From: Paragonimus westermani
Taxonomy: Eukaryota > Platyhelminthes > Trematoda > Plagiorchiida > Troglotrematidae
Reading direction: 5' to 3'
Assembly (NCBI GenBank): GCA_008508345.1
Contig: QNGE01000271.1
Coordinates: 233,212 to 297,211, forward strand
Length of the DNA stretch: 64,000 nt
Positions 10,752 through 21,915 of the stretch are shown here, piece after piece (within the stretch, counting starts at the first letter, position 1; each line of letters begins with the position of its first letter). The notes beneath the pieces are model-generated. The model searched no databases. It was not told where the DNA came from and saw nothing but the letters and a program-made list of their open reading frames with translations. Both the position numbers and the translations under genes were made by a program.

Positions 10752-11916
10752 TTAACGTTGATTAACTTTCTTGTTATTATCCAACTCGTGTGTACCATGT
10801 CCGAGGGTACGCTTTATGGAGATCGGGGATAAAAAGCTTGTTTGCCCTTTGTTGTGTGACGGATTCTTCAAGTGGGCAAATGTCCCGGGTGCCAGAGCTT
10901 TTGCTGACTTGGCATAGGTCTTTTGGTAAGTCTCCCCCCGAAGCAGCTCGGTATTTCTGTGTCCATTTGGAGGTTGGGAAGCTGCGCTAAGCTTCGTACG
11001 TAGAGCTCTCCCGAACATAATTTCAGCCGGCGTTTTTCCGATCTCTATAGGGTGGCTAGTGGGATAAAGGAATGATGCTTGAATCACAGAATCCTCCCAG
11101 GTTTCCCATTTTAGCTGTAATGTCTGTATATACTCCTTCAAAGAGCGATTCAAACGTTCCACCATACCATTACTTCAGGGATTGTAAGGAACAGTGTGCG
11201 AATGTTTTATTCCCTGGGGACGTAAAAATTCTTCAACCTCATGACTAACAAACTGAGATCCATTATCGGTGACAATCTCTTCAGGAATCCCGAATCGGTT
11301 GACGTGGCATCTCCACAAATTTGTGCCTCAGGCCGTTTACTGCAGCAGAAATTAGCAACTAGTATGTTATGTTTATTCCAAGGAGCTGTTGCGAAAGTTC
11401 CCATGGTATCGATGGTCAGCTTTTCCCATGGGCGCATAGGACATTCTACTGGCTGCACGGGAGCAATCACAGGTTTGATCGATTTATCAGCATTTTGATA
11501 AGGGACGCAATCATTAAAAATGTCTGGATTGACGAAAACATTCGTGGCCACCAATACCATTCACTAGCACGACGAAGGGTTCGTGTGATTGCAGGATGTC
11601 CCTCATGAACACACATCATAACCTCACGTTTTAAACTAGATGGTGATGCACGCACAATGCAGTCGTCTATCACAGAAAGCTCCTCTTGCAAGGGCTGATA
11701 GCATTTTAGCTCGTCAGTGATATTTTTGACACTAAGCCATCCGGTAGAAATGTATCGTTTCAATTGTTTGAGTTCACCATTCATTTGCATACACTCTCGC
11801 GGTCGCTCCCTGGTTACCGCACGAATTTCACAATCCTCAATGGCATCCACCATTTCGAATTCGTTCATATCGTCCGTGTCAGTTTGTATGAGCAAAGGTA
11901 GGCGGGGAAAGTGCAT
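10752..11916 (-). pseudogene. Ty3/gypsy integrase
   Basis: In minus-strand order there is an H2C2 zinc-binding region with HEGHPAITRTLRR and WYWWPRM (about 11605-11540), followed by NDCVPYQNADK. The catalytic core begins with PWEKLTIDTMGTF (about 11440, first D). EIVTDNGSQFVSHEVEEFLR follows at 11280-11222 (second D). The third block is HTVPYNP, stop, SNGMVERLNRSLKEY (about 11200-11130), which carries the third acidic residue in GMVER. The C-terminal extension runs to 10752 (TPAEIMFGRALRTKL, then FAHLKNPSHNKG). The D, D and E positions are all visible. A stop codon after YNP and frame changes near 11240 and 11480 make it non-functional. Confidence 0.88.
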
Positions 11917-12330
11917 CGGCTACTTGGTTTTCTGACCCACGTCTACATTTAATTTCGAAGTCGTAATTCAATAGTCTGGCATACCACCGACTGATCCGTA
12001 ATGATCTATGGCCTTTAGTCCCTTGATTCAGAAGTGTCGGCAATGCTGCATGATGAGTTCTCAGTGTTAAATGTCTACCGAAAAGCCACAAATGGCAATT
12101 CTCACAGGCCCAGACCCAGACTAAAGCTCTTTTTTTAGCTGGCTGAGTAGTTACGTTCTGTACCAGAAAGTGTTCGTGATGCGTACGCGATAATCATTTT
12201 TGTCCTTGTTGAATTTGAAGAAGAACAGCTCCTAGGCCAACATTGAAGGCATCTGTTGAAACGAACGTATTACAGGATTCGTCGACGATACTGACAACGG
12301 GAACGGAAACAATCATCTGTTTCACACGGG
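11879..12330 (-). pseudogene. Ty3/gypsy RNase H domain
   Basis: The best-preserved part is the C-terminus, HLTLRTHHAALPTLLNQGTK and RISRWYARLLNYDFEI, then RGSENQVADALS (12070-11900). These are the standard closing blocks of gypsy RNase H, with DHxAL here reading THHAAL. The N-terminal half (12100-12330) is frame-shifted and only patchily readable. Confidence 0.75.
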
Positions 12331-12370
12331 TATCGGACCACTCAAAGAGAATATCGTATCTCATAAGTAA

Positions 12371-13206
12371 TCACAGTGGTTCGACCAGGGTGGCGAAATT
12401 CGGAAGATGGCTTAAGTAGTATGAGCAGAGTCCGGGGTAATATTTGAGTTGAAGTAGATTCTTAGATTCCGGAGCATTTGCAATAGACTCAGTATTTTGC
12501 ACGTTGGGACGAACTTCTCCGTCAGATATAACATGGCCAGTGAATGATATTTTGGTTACACAGAATACACAATTGTTCATATTCAGAGGCAAGTTCAACA
12601 GATGGAGATGACCTAGCACAGAATTAAGATTGGAATCATGTTCTTCTCTAGATTTGCCGAAAAAACACATATATCATCCATGTACACAATAGAACCCCGG
12701 CATGAAGATAAAGACTGAGTCATTAATCTTTGTCAAGCTGACGGAACCGAACTTAAACCCATTGGTAGAACTTTGTACTGGAATAGATCTTCTGTGGTAG
12801 AAAAGCAATGAGAGATCTAGACTCGGTCGTAAGTAGCATGTGAAAGAAAACACTTTTGATATCCAATTTCGGGAGAAATTTTGCTCCGGCAAGTCTGATT
12901 AACGGTTCATCTTGATTAGGCAAAATGGATTTTTCAACCACAATTTGTTCGTTGAGCGCCCGAAGATCTGTGCACAATCGAACGCTACCATCTTTTTTTG
13001 TAAACCGCAACTAATGGATTTACCCAAGCCGAATATGTTATTGGTTCAGTTATGTCATTTTGAAGCATCGGGTTAATAGCGCCAGAGACTGCTTCCCGCT
13101 TTGGAAAGGGTATCGGTCGCGGCGGTGATATGGAGGGCAGTTTTGCATTCAACTTTGAACGAATTTCGTGGGCCACGTCAACAAAAGCTATTATTACTGC
13201 TTTCAA
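12371..13206 (-). pseudogene. Ty3/gypsy reverse transcriptase
   Basis: Blocks in minus-strand order: INPMLQNDITEPITYSAWVN (about 13075-13025), FTKKDGSVRLCTDLRALNEQ (about 13005-12945), AKFLPKLDIKSVFFHML (motif A, D present, about 12880-12840), then GSIVYMDDICVFS with the YMDD codons at 12674-12685. The thumb region follows with CVFCVTKISFTGHVISDGEV (about 12565-12510). At least three frame changes separate these blocks (near 13005, 12760 and 12665). The active-site motif is intact although the gene is broken. Confidence 0.9.
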
Positions 13207-13469
13207 TAAAAAGGTACCAGGTTCAGAAAATCCATTGTGTTACTACCTGACAGTGGTTTTCTGTTCGCGTTGCACGCACACACAGCAATAGAAGTAGGTG
13301 GAGGAATATCAACACACAGTTGGAGTAATATAAATCTCTTCATTTCTATGGGTGTATTGGAGTAGCTGTCCAATTTATAAATCGTTGGGTGCACAGGTAG
13401 ATGTTCGATATAACGCTCATAAAATGAATAGGGGATTATATTTATTGGAGATGCAGAATCCACTTCCAT
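13203..13469 (-). pseudogene. Ty3/gypsy aspartic protease region
   Basis: The minus frame opens MEVDSASPINIIPYSFYERY. Aspartic proteases of this family normally read DTG or DSG followed by a hydrophobic stretch. Here it is DSAS, so the glycine of the catalytic triad is lost. It is followed by LLQLCVDIPPPTSIAVC. Its place between gag and RT supports the assignment. Confidence 0.65.
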
Positions 13470-13502
13470 TTTAAGAAGCAGACTTAAGTCTGAAGATAGA
13501 AA

Positions 13503-14215
13503 CTAAGTCGTTTGAAAGTGTGAACGTGGTGATTGTAGTTCTTCAACAGACATGGAAGCAGCAGTATATTCGTCAGAATGTAAAGCGTAAATTGTTTCTG
13601 CGTTAGGAATTTCCTGTGGAACACAAACAGCACCTCTCTCTAGTGCATGCCTCGAGCGTGTACGGCAGACTTTTGCAAAATGACCATTTTTAAAATAACT
13701 CGAACACTTAGCAGTGCTTGCTGGACATTCCAGATTATTCGCTGGATGTGCTGTTGATCCACACAGGAAACATTTGCCAAGATGTTGGAAGGCAGCTAAC
13801 GGCTTCAAATTTTTGATAATGGAAACCGATTGTGGCGACTTGAAGGACAATCCACAGTGTGATCGAACTTGCTCTTTAATACGGGCCATTTCACAGGACT
13901 TCTCCAAAAATAATTTGGATGCGTCCTCAGTCAAAAGAGGTTCACGAATTTTCTCATTTCGTACCCCAAAGATAAACTGTTGTATGAGCATGCAATCTTC
14001 AAGTTACTTGGTAGGTATTTCAGAGTGATCACACGGTCGGATGGTTCATATAAGCCGAGAAATGAATCCTTCCAGTGGCTCTCCACTCTGCTGACTGATG
14101 CGGTAAAGAGTAAGCCTGGATGTGTATACCTTAGTAACGGCCCCAGGTATTTCGTCAATAGTGTTTAAGGCCTCCTCCAAGGTGGTTTTATGGCGCAAAA
14201 ATGGATGTCAAACGA
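13503..14215 (-). pseudogene. Ty3/gypsy gag-like nucleocapsid
   Basis: The minus frame 13991-13503 has FIFGVRNEKIREPLLTEDAS, a capsid-end signature of gypsy gag proteins. A pair of degenerate zinc knuckles follows: CFLCGSTAHPANNLEC (CX2C..H..C spacing) and CSSYFKNGHFAKVC, where the second cysteine is replaced. Upstream, after frame changes, gag-like sequence can be followed to about 14215 (TTLEEALNTIDEIPGAVTK, then RISQQSGEPLEGFISRL). The N-terminal part of gag seems absent or unreadable, because the LTR begins only about 75 bases further on. Confidence 0.75.
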
Positions 14216-14289
14216 TATCTGCCCTTCATTTCTGTTATATCACGTGACGACCGAGTGGATGCAATTGAACTGAAACGATTCCTACGGCG

Positions 14290-14669
14290 CAGTAATATGG
14301 TACGCGCTGTTTTACCCCGAAGGGCCGATTCCCCCAAAGCCGACTAGGAAGGAGAAACACTTGTACCCCGAAAACAGCGTTTATTGTCTCAGCACGAAGT
14401 TCCGAGTTCCGAAGCCCCGAGTGCCGAATTCCCGAGTGCCGAAGCCCAAGTGCCGAAAATCCGAAGTCAGTAAAAAATGCAGCTCTTGCGTTTTTATAGC
14501 TCGTCAAGCGATCGGGTGCAAAAGCAAGCTAACTAGCGTCCAGTATGTAAGTCGGCGCCAGAGGTAAAAAAATGTTAGTACATCAAAGGAATTCGGCTTT
14601 ACAAGAAAAAACGGTAAATGCTCGCTCCAGTCAGTGGACAGTTTTTTGGGGTATGTGATAGCCCCAACA
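14290..14669 (-). repeat. Ty3/gypsy 5' LTR (minus strand)
   Basis: On the minus strand a block starts TGTTGGGGCTATCACATACC at 14669. It contains a TATA box, CTATAAAAACGC (TATAAAA at 14498-14492), and a polyadenylation signal, CAATAAACG (AATAAA at 14385-14380), 113 bases downstream. Gag follows. This order of TG start, TATA and AATAAA is that of an LTR U3-R-U5. The inner end near 14290 is not fixed because I could not find a second copy or a clear primer-binding site. Confidence 0.6.
14398..14465 (-). repeat. Short tandem repeat within the LTR (GTGCCGAA-type units)
   Basis: The plus strand reads a series of imperfect units of about 12-15 bases of the form CCGAGTGCCGAA, four to five in a row. 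It lies between the TATA box and AATAAA of the LTR, so it would be in the R region or leader of the transcript. The minus frame across it repeats HSGIRHSGLRNSELR. Confidence 0.75.
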
Positions 14670-15127
14670 TCCTCCCAGATGATTGCGGATAAGTTTTAGT
14701 TTAGTTGACTCTGTCAAGTCCATTGATGGACTTAATACACTGAGCAAATCCAGGTAATCCGTAAATGCTTTTTTTCTATTCAATCCACGAAATTGGCATT
14801 GGAAATACTGCTGGATCCCCCCAAAATGTTACAGGTGCATTCATCGAAGTGAAAATTCGGGGCGACGCCAACGATGTGGATACGCGTCAGGTGTAAAAAG
14901 TAGCGTTAACAATTGTGGTTGTGTAGTTTTGCACAGCTTGCAACAATAAACGACTTCTCAGGTCAAGAGTCTTTTGCGGTCAGCACCAGTAGAACAATGG
15001 CAGTGAATGCAGAAGGATTGATGGTTCCGCGATATGTGATGGCCGTATGAATAGGAGAAATTTAGTGCACCGGACAACTCATAGTGAATAGGACTGAGTT
15101 AATCGCACTACTATAAGAACTGATCCT
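14670..15127. other. Unassigned flank of the gypsy element
   Basis: No coding block is seen. The minus strand carries TGTAACATTTTGGGGGGATC near 14835, the kind of sequence found at LTR ends, but I could not find a partner for it. Confidence 0.3.
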
Positions 15128-15420
15128 TTACATTCCAATCTTGTCAGTCAGTGTAGCATGTCTTCGGTAGTCATCCACTGTGATAATGGCAGGTGTCATA
15201 GCTTTGCCGTTTTGAACTGCGATCGTGTAGAGTTCGATGAACGAGGCTGACGTCTTTACTTGTAATTCTCCGTAGACTGCACAGTCGGGATTGTGTGGTC
15301 TTTTCTCCAGATCCTCAGCCATTCGGTCAAGTTGAACACAGCGCATATAATACGCGATCCAGTACGACTAAGGAATATGAGCCGGTCTTTCTGGTTGATC
15401 CCAGTTGCCGCTGCAGAAAA
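15128..15420 (-). other. Coding-like fragment, unrecognised
   Basis: The minus strand reads INQKDRLIFLSRTGSR (about 15395-15350). After a frame change it reads QLDRMAEDLEKRPHNPDCAV, YGELQVKTSASFIELYTIAV and MTPAIITVDDYRRHATL to a stop at 15128. The composition is protein-like and uninterrupted for 72 codons, but I recognise no family. It could be a degenerate exon or part of an unknown element. Confidence 0.3.
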
Positions 15421-15699
15421 CTGAATAGTCACCCCGGTGACTTCGTTGATTTCTGACCTTGGCCTACAGAAGGCTGCATCGAAGCAGGCGAGTACGAAAG
15501 TCTTTGGAAAGACGCAGTCCGAATACAGCCACGGAAAACTGAAAAATAGAAACTAGACTATCACTATCAGACATGTAGTAAAGCATAACCATCGACAATG
15601 AATGACCCTCCTTCTTGTTTTTGCTACCATACACTGAATCCATACGGGACGTTGCTGTTCCTCATTATTTGACCAGAAGCACCGTTCTTGACGACATTC

Positions 15700-17050
15700 C
15701 GCAAGATGTGGCACTGCTTAGAGGGCTGCTCTTCCACTCATAAGTTGCGCGAAGTAGGAATGATGGTAGTTAAACTTCGAGGACGTGGTCCGGAGAAACG
15801 AAATTTGGCGTGCTTTTGTGAAGACGGAACCACTTTCGAAAAAATGATGCAGCATAAGTTTTTTGCCTTTATACGTATTACAGTGAACACTACTCCAAAA
15901 TTTCGAGTGGTGCTGGATGCCGTCTCCTCTGTTAGACGAGCGGATGCGTCCTCAGGGGCACCTGGACAAGTGCGATTGTCGCATGAAGTTACGATGGGTG
16001 GTCGGTGAAAGTTTGACATTTTCAGATGAATGGAACTTCTAACTAAGCCATCCAGTTTGGAACACTTAGTGCGTGGACTGTGTATGGACGGACATAGATG
16101 AATTTTTAATCAAGATCCGCCGTATCTTGCATATGCTAACCACGAGTCAATAGGTACTTCGTCTTCAACATATTGATTTTCATTCCGACTAAGTTCGAAA
16201 CCTTGGTTTCAGCTGTAAGCTTCTCAGAAGAGCCTTAGATTTTTCGTCAGTAAGATTACGTTATCAGGGTATTTCAAACCATAACTCGGGGCTCCACAGA
16301 AGTAACATGTCATTTATTACAGAGATGATTATAAATCCCCCTGGCAAACGCCATACTCAGAGCACGGAGCAGGACATTCGAGCGTTGTTGAGGCGTCTCC
16401 ATAAGAATCAACAATTTAGTGAGCCACAGGCGGAGGATATCCGAAATCTTGAAGTGATCTGATGAACGAGTTTTGTAAAACGTAATCCACCAAAGCCTTG
16501 AATACTCCAGAAAAATCTGCATACGACATGCGGGTTGATTAACAGAAATCCCACAACAGCGTGTGTAGTAGTGAGGTTGCTCTGAGGTTACCGGTGTGGT
16601 GTAGAAGTACGACTTGAAGAGCAGACAATCACAAGTGCATGTCTTGAAGGTTGGTCTGTATGTCATGGATATAGCGTGCCAACCTTGATCAGACGGCATT
16701 CGGTCTCAAAATGCTGGGAGATGTGTTAAATTGTTCACTTTAAAGACAGGCATGGTGCATGATCAACGTGTGTGGATTGCACAGTCCGCAGCCAGCAGAA
16801 AGAGATTAAAATATTCTTCCAAGGTACCTGTTTTCATTTGATGAAAACGGTTGGTCAGTAACTCGTCCAAACCATAATCGAAGTTTTGTGTGAGTTTCAG
16901 AGCGCGAGATACTTCCTTTCAAATAAGCGGATAGATCAGGAACCCGTGCCTAAGCTTACCCATGCGAGAGTGAATCTATAGTACCTCGAATCAGAACCAC
17001 TTGAAGTTGTTCAGCATGCTGCGGATCGTCTTGTAAGCCTCTCTCCAATT
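15700..17050 (-). pseudogene. Possible old non-LTR RT relic
   Basis: The minus strand near 16285-16160 reads GLKYPDNVILLTKN and, further on, ELSRNENQYVEDEV. This resembles the RT motif-C region and the following KINxxKTK block (normally YADDVVLL). An open frame at 16699-16310 has IFLEYSRLWWITFYKT, which could be a decayed motif A. The match is weak and patchy, and the extent is a guess. Confidence 0.3.
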
Positions 17051-17576
17051 CCTAAAAACTTGCTAGGGCTGCATTTTTCCTCCACCGGTGGTATAGTGTT
17101 TGAACCACCGTAAGTTAGACTCTCGGGTTTATTTCCTTGTAATGTAGGCCGATCTAAATAACTGAACAAATTTCTCTTCTGACGAAGCTAAGCATTCCAC
17201 TTCCTTCCCACTGGGTTTATTGGAGAATTTTTCTTCTGACAGGACGACCATCTGCTGCACACACCGCTACCGGAACTATGACCTAGTCCACTTTCTCCTG
17301 AGACAGTTGTATTGATCATTGCTTGGCGGAAGATAACTCATAATAGCTTCCACTTCATTCTATTAGAAAAAATCGACATAATTGGATGTAGAAGTTCGGA
17401 GCGAATGTGAATGTTATCCGTTTTAAGTAAGTCAAATCACCCAATACCTATCGTTAATGAATTTTGTGAACTGAACCTCGTAATCACGTTCTGCTAGTGG
17501 TTATCCACTCCGTTTTTTTTGGGTAATTTAAGTTACCCAATTGGGCTTCACTCGAAACTGACTGCGGTGTAGCCTT

Positions 17577-17655
17577 TATGCAGGATAATTCGGTCAGGCC
17601 GACTGGGTTGTCTCATAAGGACATCAACTGGAGTTCGAGTCCAGATTTCAGTGAA
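17577..17655 (+). repeat. tRNA-derived SINE-like fragment
   Basis: It contains CTGGGTTGTCTCATAAGGAC and, 15 bases on, GGAGTTCGAGTCCAG, a good Pol III B box with a T-arm-like stem. The CTCATAA heptamer has the form of a tRNA anticodon loop with anticodon CAT. It resembles the heads of the longer copies at 27.4 and 42.1 kb. Confidence 0.45.
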
Positions 17656-20600
17656 AATATACAACGCTAACGAACGTTCACATGAGCAAAACTACAGTCT
17701 ATAGCTTACTTCTCCACGGCGCTGGTTGATACGTCTATATGAATACATGACTGAGCGATGATCAAGTTAGTTGAAATTTCCTATCCTCTACTCTATCAAC
17801 TCAAACGTTTTCAAATACATAATTTGTTTGTAGAATTTCAGAAATTGCTATCTATTCTTCTTTGGCTGCTTTGCTGGTTAATTTATTGCCAGATTTTACG
17901 TCGTCCGATAGACTAGGCACTTTGTAAGGTGCAAGCGGGCGCGCATTGAGTGATAGACAGACCACCCAAAACAGCTATACGGAAACAACAGTATGTGGGG
18001 GGTGATACAACCAAATCCGTGTGCATATTCGTTGTCATGGCGATTGTGAATGGTTTTCTTGTTGTGTTTACTAAAACGGTTACCGTGTTTTGACAACTAG
18101 AACTTCAAGCTAGAATAACACCAATCTGAAATGATTAGCGTTAAACTGGCTTTGCAGAAGTTGTGAAAAATTCAAATGAAGAAAATCATGCACTTAACTG
18201 TTGAGTGTGGACAGTGGGTGGATGTATTAGTGAAAATGATTTAATATTATTCATCCGCGAACCGTTGGATTGAAATACCATGGAATCTCTTTTAAATGGG
18301 CAACATGCCGCTGCCAGAGTTTAAATCAAAACTGTGCATTACATATATCAATAATACGTTTATAACGTTCGTCTCAGATTTCTGTGACGTATCTGTGAGC
18401 AGATCTCTAAACCACTCATCGCAAATACCAGTGGCTGGTGGGTTGGGTGGTTTCATCCGTTTGTTTGGAATTTAGTACCCAATTATACTGACCAACTGTA
18501 GTTTTCTCAATATTAGTTTAATTTTGTTGGACACATACAACTCTATCGATGTGGTGAAGAAATATCGGAAACAATTGTTTGTCAACGTTGTCTTTAAGAG
18601 GAATGTAATGTGCGAAACCAAACGCAACCACTGGGAAAAACAGCAATTTCATTAAACCGGACCAATTGTATCGATACGAGCAGATGAACGCGGCTGAACT
18701 GTCAAGGGATATGATAAATTTTCATTGATCGTCATGCACGTGAATCAGATTTGACACTCATATAACACAGGCGCTGCATAAGTCTTCGCCCGGTTTGTTA
18801 AGCAAACCCGCTGAGTTATGTGGAATCTGAGTCAGTCCGAGTGGTGAACTCAGGTATATGCACCAGCGCCCATAGTCAAATGCTAACAGGACTGAGCGAA
18901 TTTACATGAATACATCGAACTGTTGGCCACGGATCTAGGATGGGTGACCAGTGCTGTGGAATTTTAAAAACTGTGGGCGACTGTGAGCAACCATCCCTGT
19001 TCCAGGTCAAAGGTCAATGGTAAGCAAGTTAACCAATCCAATTCCGTTATGTGGCTAAAAACAAGCAGGATATAACCAGTTGGATTTCACATCAAATGGA
19101 AAAACGCAATGAGAAGTAGCTAAGAGAACCTGAGATGAAGAGACCATAGAAGAAAGCTAATCATCAATCTCTACCAACATCGCTTTCACACGCACACGCT
19201 TAAACTCCAACATGCTGACGTTGTTGCCCCGTCCTATAGCAAAAGTTTACTACTTATACGCCAAGCTCACCGAACGACCGGCTCCCCAAACCAACCTCCC
19301 GAACTACAAAGCCAACCATAATTCTTGGTAATTATACATCGTGCCGTTCGTTTCAATCAATCTGAGGACTCGTCAAATCGTGAACCGTGCTTCACAATTC
19401 AGGCTACTCCCTAAAATCCAAAACATGGTTAAACAAGTTTAGTGGGCTTGGGGAGTCGTGTGAAAAGCCCTAATCAGACTATTAAGATTGGGTTCCAGTT
19501 AGCCAGGATCCCCGAACGTGTTACGCGTTGGGATACACCCATAGGCATGAGGTGCCTGGGGTGCGAGTCGAATTGGTACAACATACGGACCGCTTCCTAA
19601 ATAGGTTTGAACATTTAGTGTTATAACTGTAACGAGTTAAACCCTGGGTTAGTCATCAGAGTCCAGTGAAGGCAGGTTTTTAAACAACTGACGCGATTAC
19701 AGAGAGATCATTTTAGGCAACTTGGATTCCAGTTTCATATGTCTACAGTGCACAAAGAATAAATTTACTCTGAGCGTGTCACCTCAATACTGTCACGGTT
19801 GGAGCTTTGGACCTCCCTTTTGTTCCATTTTGTTTTTCGGTGAAGTAAATGAACAACCTTCGTGATTTATGAACGGCTCATTCAGTTGAAAAGGACGATC
19901 GTTAACGTGAACGCTGTCGGAAACCTTTCAAGATGGGACGTTCTCAATTAGTGCTGTAACACGAGTACACATTGTTTATTAAAACAGTATCTGTTGACTA
20001 GTTAAACAATAAACAAGAATGCAATCAATGTTTTTTCTAAGAGCATTGCACCGGACACCATTTGAGAACTACTTTTCACACATAAGACAAATACCAGAAA
20101 GTTTAAAAGTTTTGGTCTGTGTAGCACACCTTTGGACCTTGTAGTAACTTCGACATGAAGTTTGTACTTCTTGGAAAAATACCTGTTGCTTGATTAACTG
20201 TTACAAAATGTAAAACGGTTTTCAGTTCAGCTACGTAGTCTGCCACCTATCTAACTTTCGAATCGAAGCAGAACTGATTGGGATTGTTTCAAACTACTCA
20301 TTTTTACGATTATCTGACAGTTCAAAAACAGCACTACCTTCGGCTGTAACTTTTTACCAAAAACAGTGTCCGTTTAGAGAGAGAAAAACATCTCACACCC
20401 CAACGTTGTTACTGCACTTCAGACTGAAAATCTTGTTATCTCGGTCCCATGCGTTCTGTGCCCGAGGCCAGTTGCCACTGTTTCAGTTGAAATAGCGAAA
20501 GTATCGGTAGTCAAGTGTAGATTTACTGGTTTCTTTGTTTAATAAATCGAGAAAAAAATATTTGGATGAATGAATGATTTGGATTTATCATTAGGTCACA

Positions 20601-20687
20601 AGTAACGAGTGAATCAAACTGATGCCAGCGGAAGTGATTCGAAAAACAACACGATATTGAGTCATCCAAAACAGTAGGAGTGCTCAC
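17656..20687. other. Unassigned interval
   Basis: No coding block, splice-bounded open segment or repeat match was recognised. Possible intron or intergenic DNA. Confidence 0.4.
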
Positions 20688-20909
20688 CACACAAATGATG
20701 TTGGCCATAGTAAAATTACTTCCTTTCGAAGGTAACTCAGCCAGATACTCAAAAATACCCACTAGATACAAACAGGTTGACCAGCTGTATCGATTGAAGA
20801 TAGAGTGCAAACTGATTATGATATTTTCACCGTTTAACACATCAATCGTTTTGTCAAAGTAAACTTCAGTGATTGTTGTGTAACTTGCATAGAAGATAAC
20901 AGAGAATGA
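20688..20909 (-). CDS. Candidate internal exon, possibly extracellular receptor domain
   Basis: On the minus strand an acceptor, AATGTTTTCAG, ends at 20910. It is followed by exactly 74 open codons and then a strong donor, GTGAGC (20687-20682), so the exon is phase 0 on both sides. The peptide begins SFSVIFYASYTTITEVYFDK. It continues with IIISLHSIFNRYSWSTCLYL and ends FTMANIICV. The stretch IFNRYSWSTCLYL is reminiscent of the fold-conserved position in ANF-receptor-type ligand-binding domains (a loop, then a Trp, then a hydrophobic strand), but this is only a resemblance. No neighbouring exon was identified with confidence. Confidence 0.4.
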
Positions 20910-20996
20910 CTGAAAACATTGTGCTGCCGAATTTTTTTTCAGAAGTTTCTTATATGTTGACCTTAGAACTCTGTAACAGTGACTGATCGATGTCAA

Positions 20997-21844
20997 ATCC
21001 GCAAATCCCAGGTACCGAACTTTTGCGTGTACACATCATATACTTTTACTCTGAAGTTTCCTAACTCACTCCTTCTGGTGCCCAAGATTACAGTCCACAC
21101 AGAGACAGCTCCATAGGATCAACGTTGGTCGATATTTTTCGGCCGTTACTTTCAGCAACCTGAGCATTATTAACAGACAAATGTGGCTGAACGATTGCGC
21201 CTGAAGTTAGGTCGATTGAACATTGGTCAACACAATTTAAAAGCACGTGGACCGGAGTTCGCCAGTCAATCGAAGCAAACAAATACATTGTTGATTAAAT
21301 TAAGCAACAATGAAACTCGACCGTCATGCACCTATTTATGATTAACATAGTGGATTAGTTTGTCTAAATGTAAAAGTTTCTACAAGCTGTTGGTAATGTT
21401 CAATTTATAACGCCCAAAAACCCTGAATATACCCCTTGGTAAAAAACCCGAACTACCTTGACTAAGAAAAGCTTTAGCCCCTGTAGCTCATGCGGTTCGT
21501 GCTGCACGATGATTGGCCTAGTCTGAATAAACTATTAATGACTCCCAAACTGCCGTGCTGTGTGTAATGTATCTTTACAATTGATGTTCCTTTTGTGTAA
21601 CTGGTGTGGACTATTTGGAAGAACACTTCAATACTGGGCCTTGAATGAGAGGATTTTTCAGGGTGTGTGCTTTGGCACATTGTACAGTGATCCTGAATTG
21701 ATGACCTACCAGTAACTGTTTCTGGGTATTACTGATGTGACTCACAGGATAGGACAGTTATAAGAATGGTGTAAGCTTAAAAACTGAAAAAGTCTTTAGA
21801 TCAGTACACGACTGGATTAATCGTTTCACTCAGGAGTCCTATAC

Positions 21845-21915
<71 letters not shown>

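Noticed and set aside
18925..18965. GGATGGGTGACCAGTGCTG resembles the end of 5S rRNA (TTGGATGGGTGACCGCC).
   Set aside because: The upstream 80 bases show none of the other 5S conserved blocks, so a chance match is more likely.
21478..21560. TGTAGCTCATGCGGTTCG looks like the 5' part of a tRNA.
   Set aside because: No T-arm follows and the putative stem does not pair.
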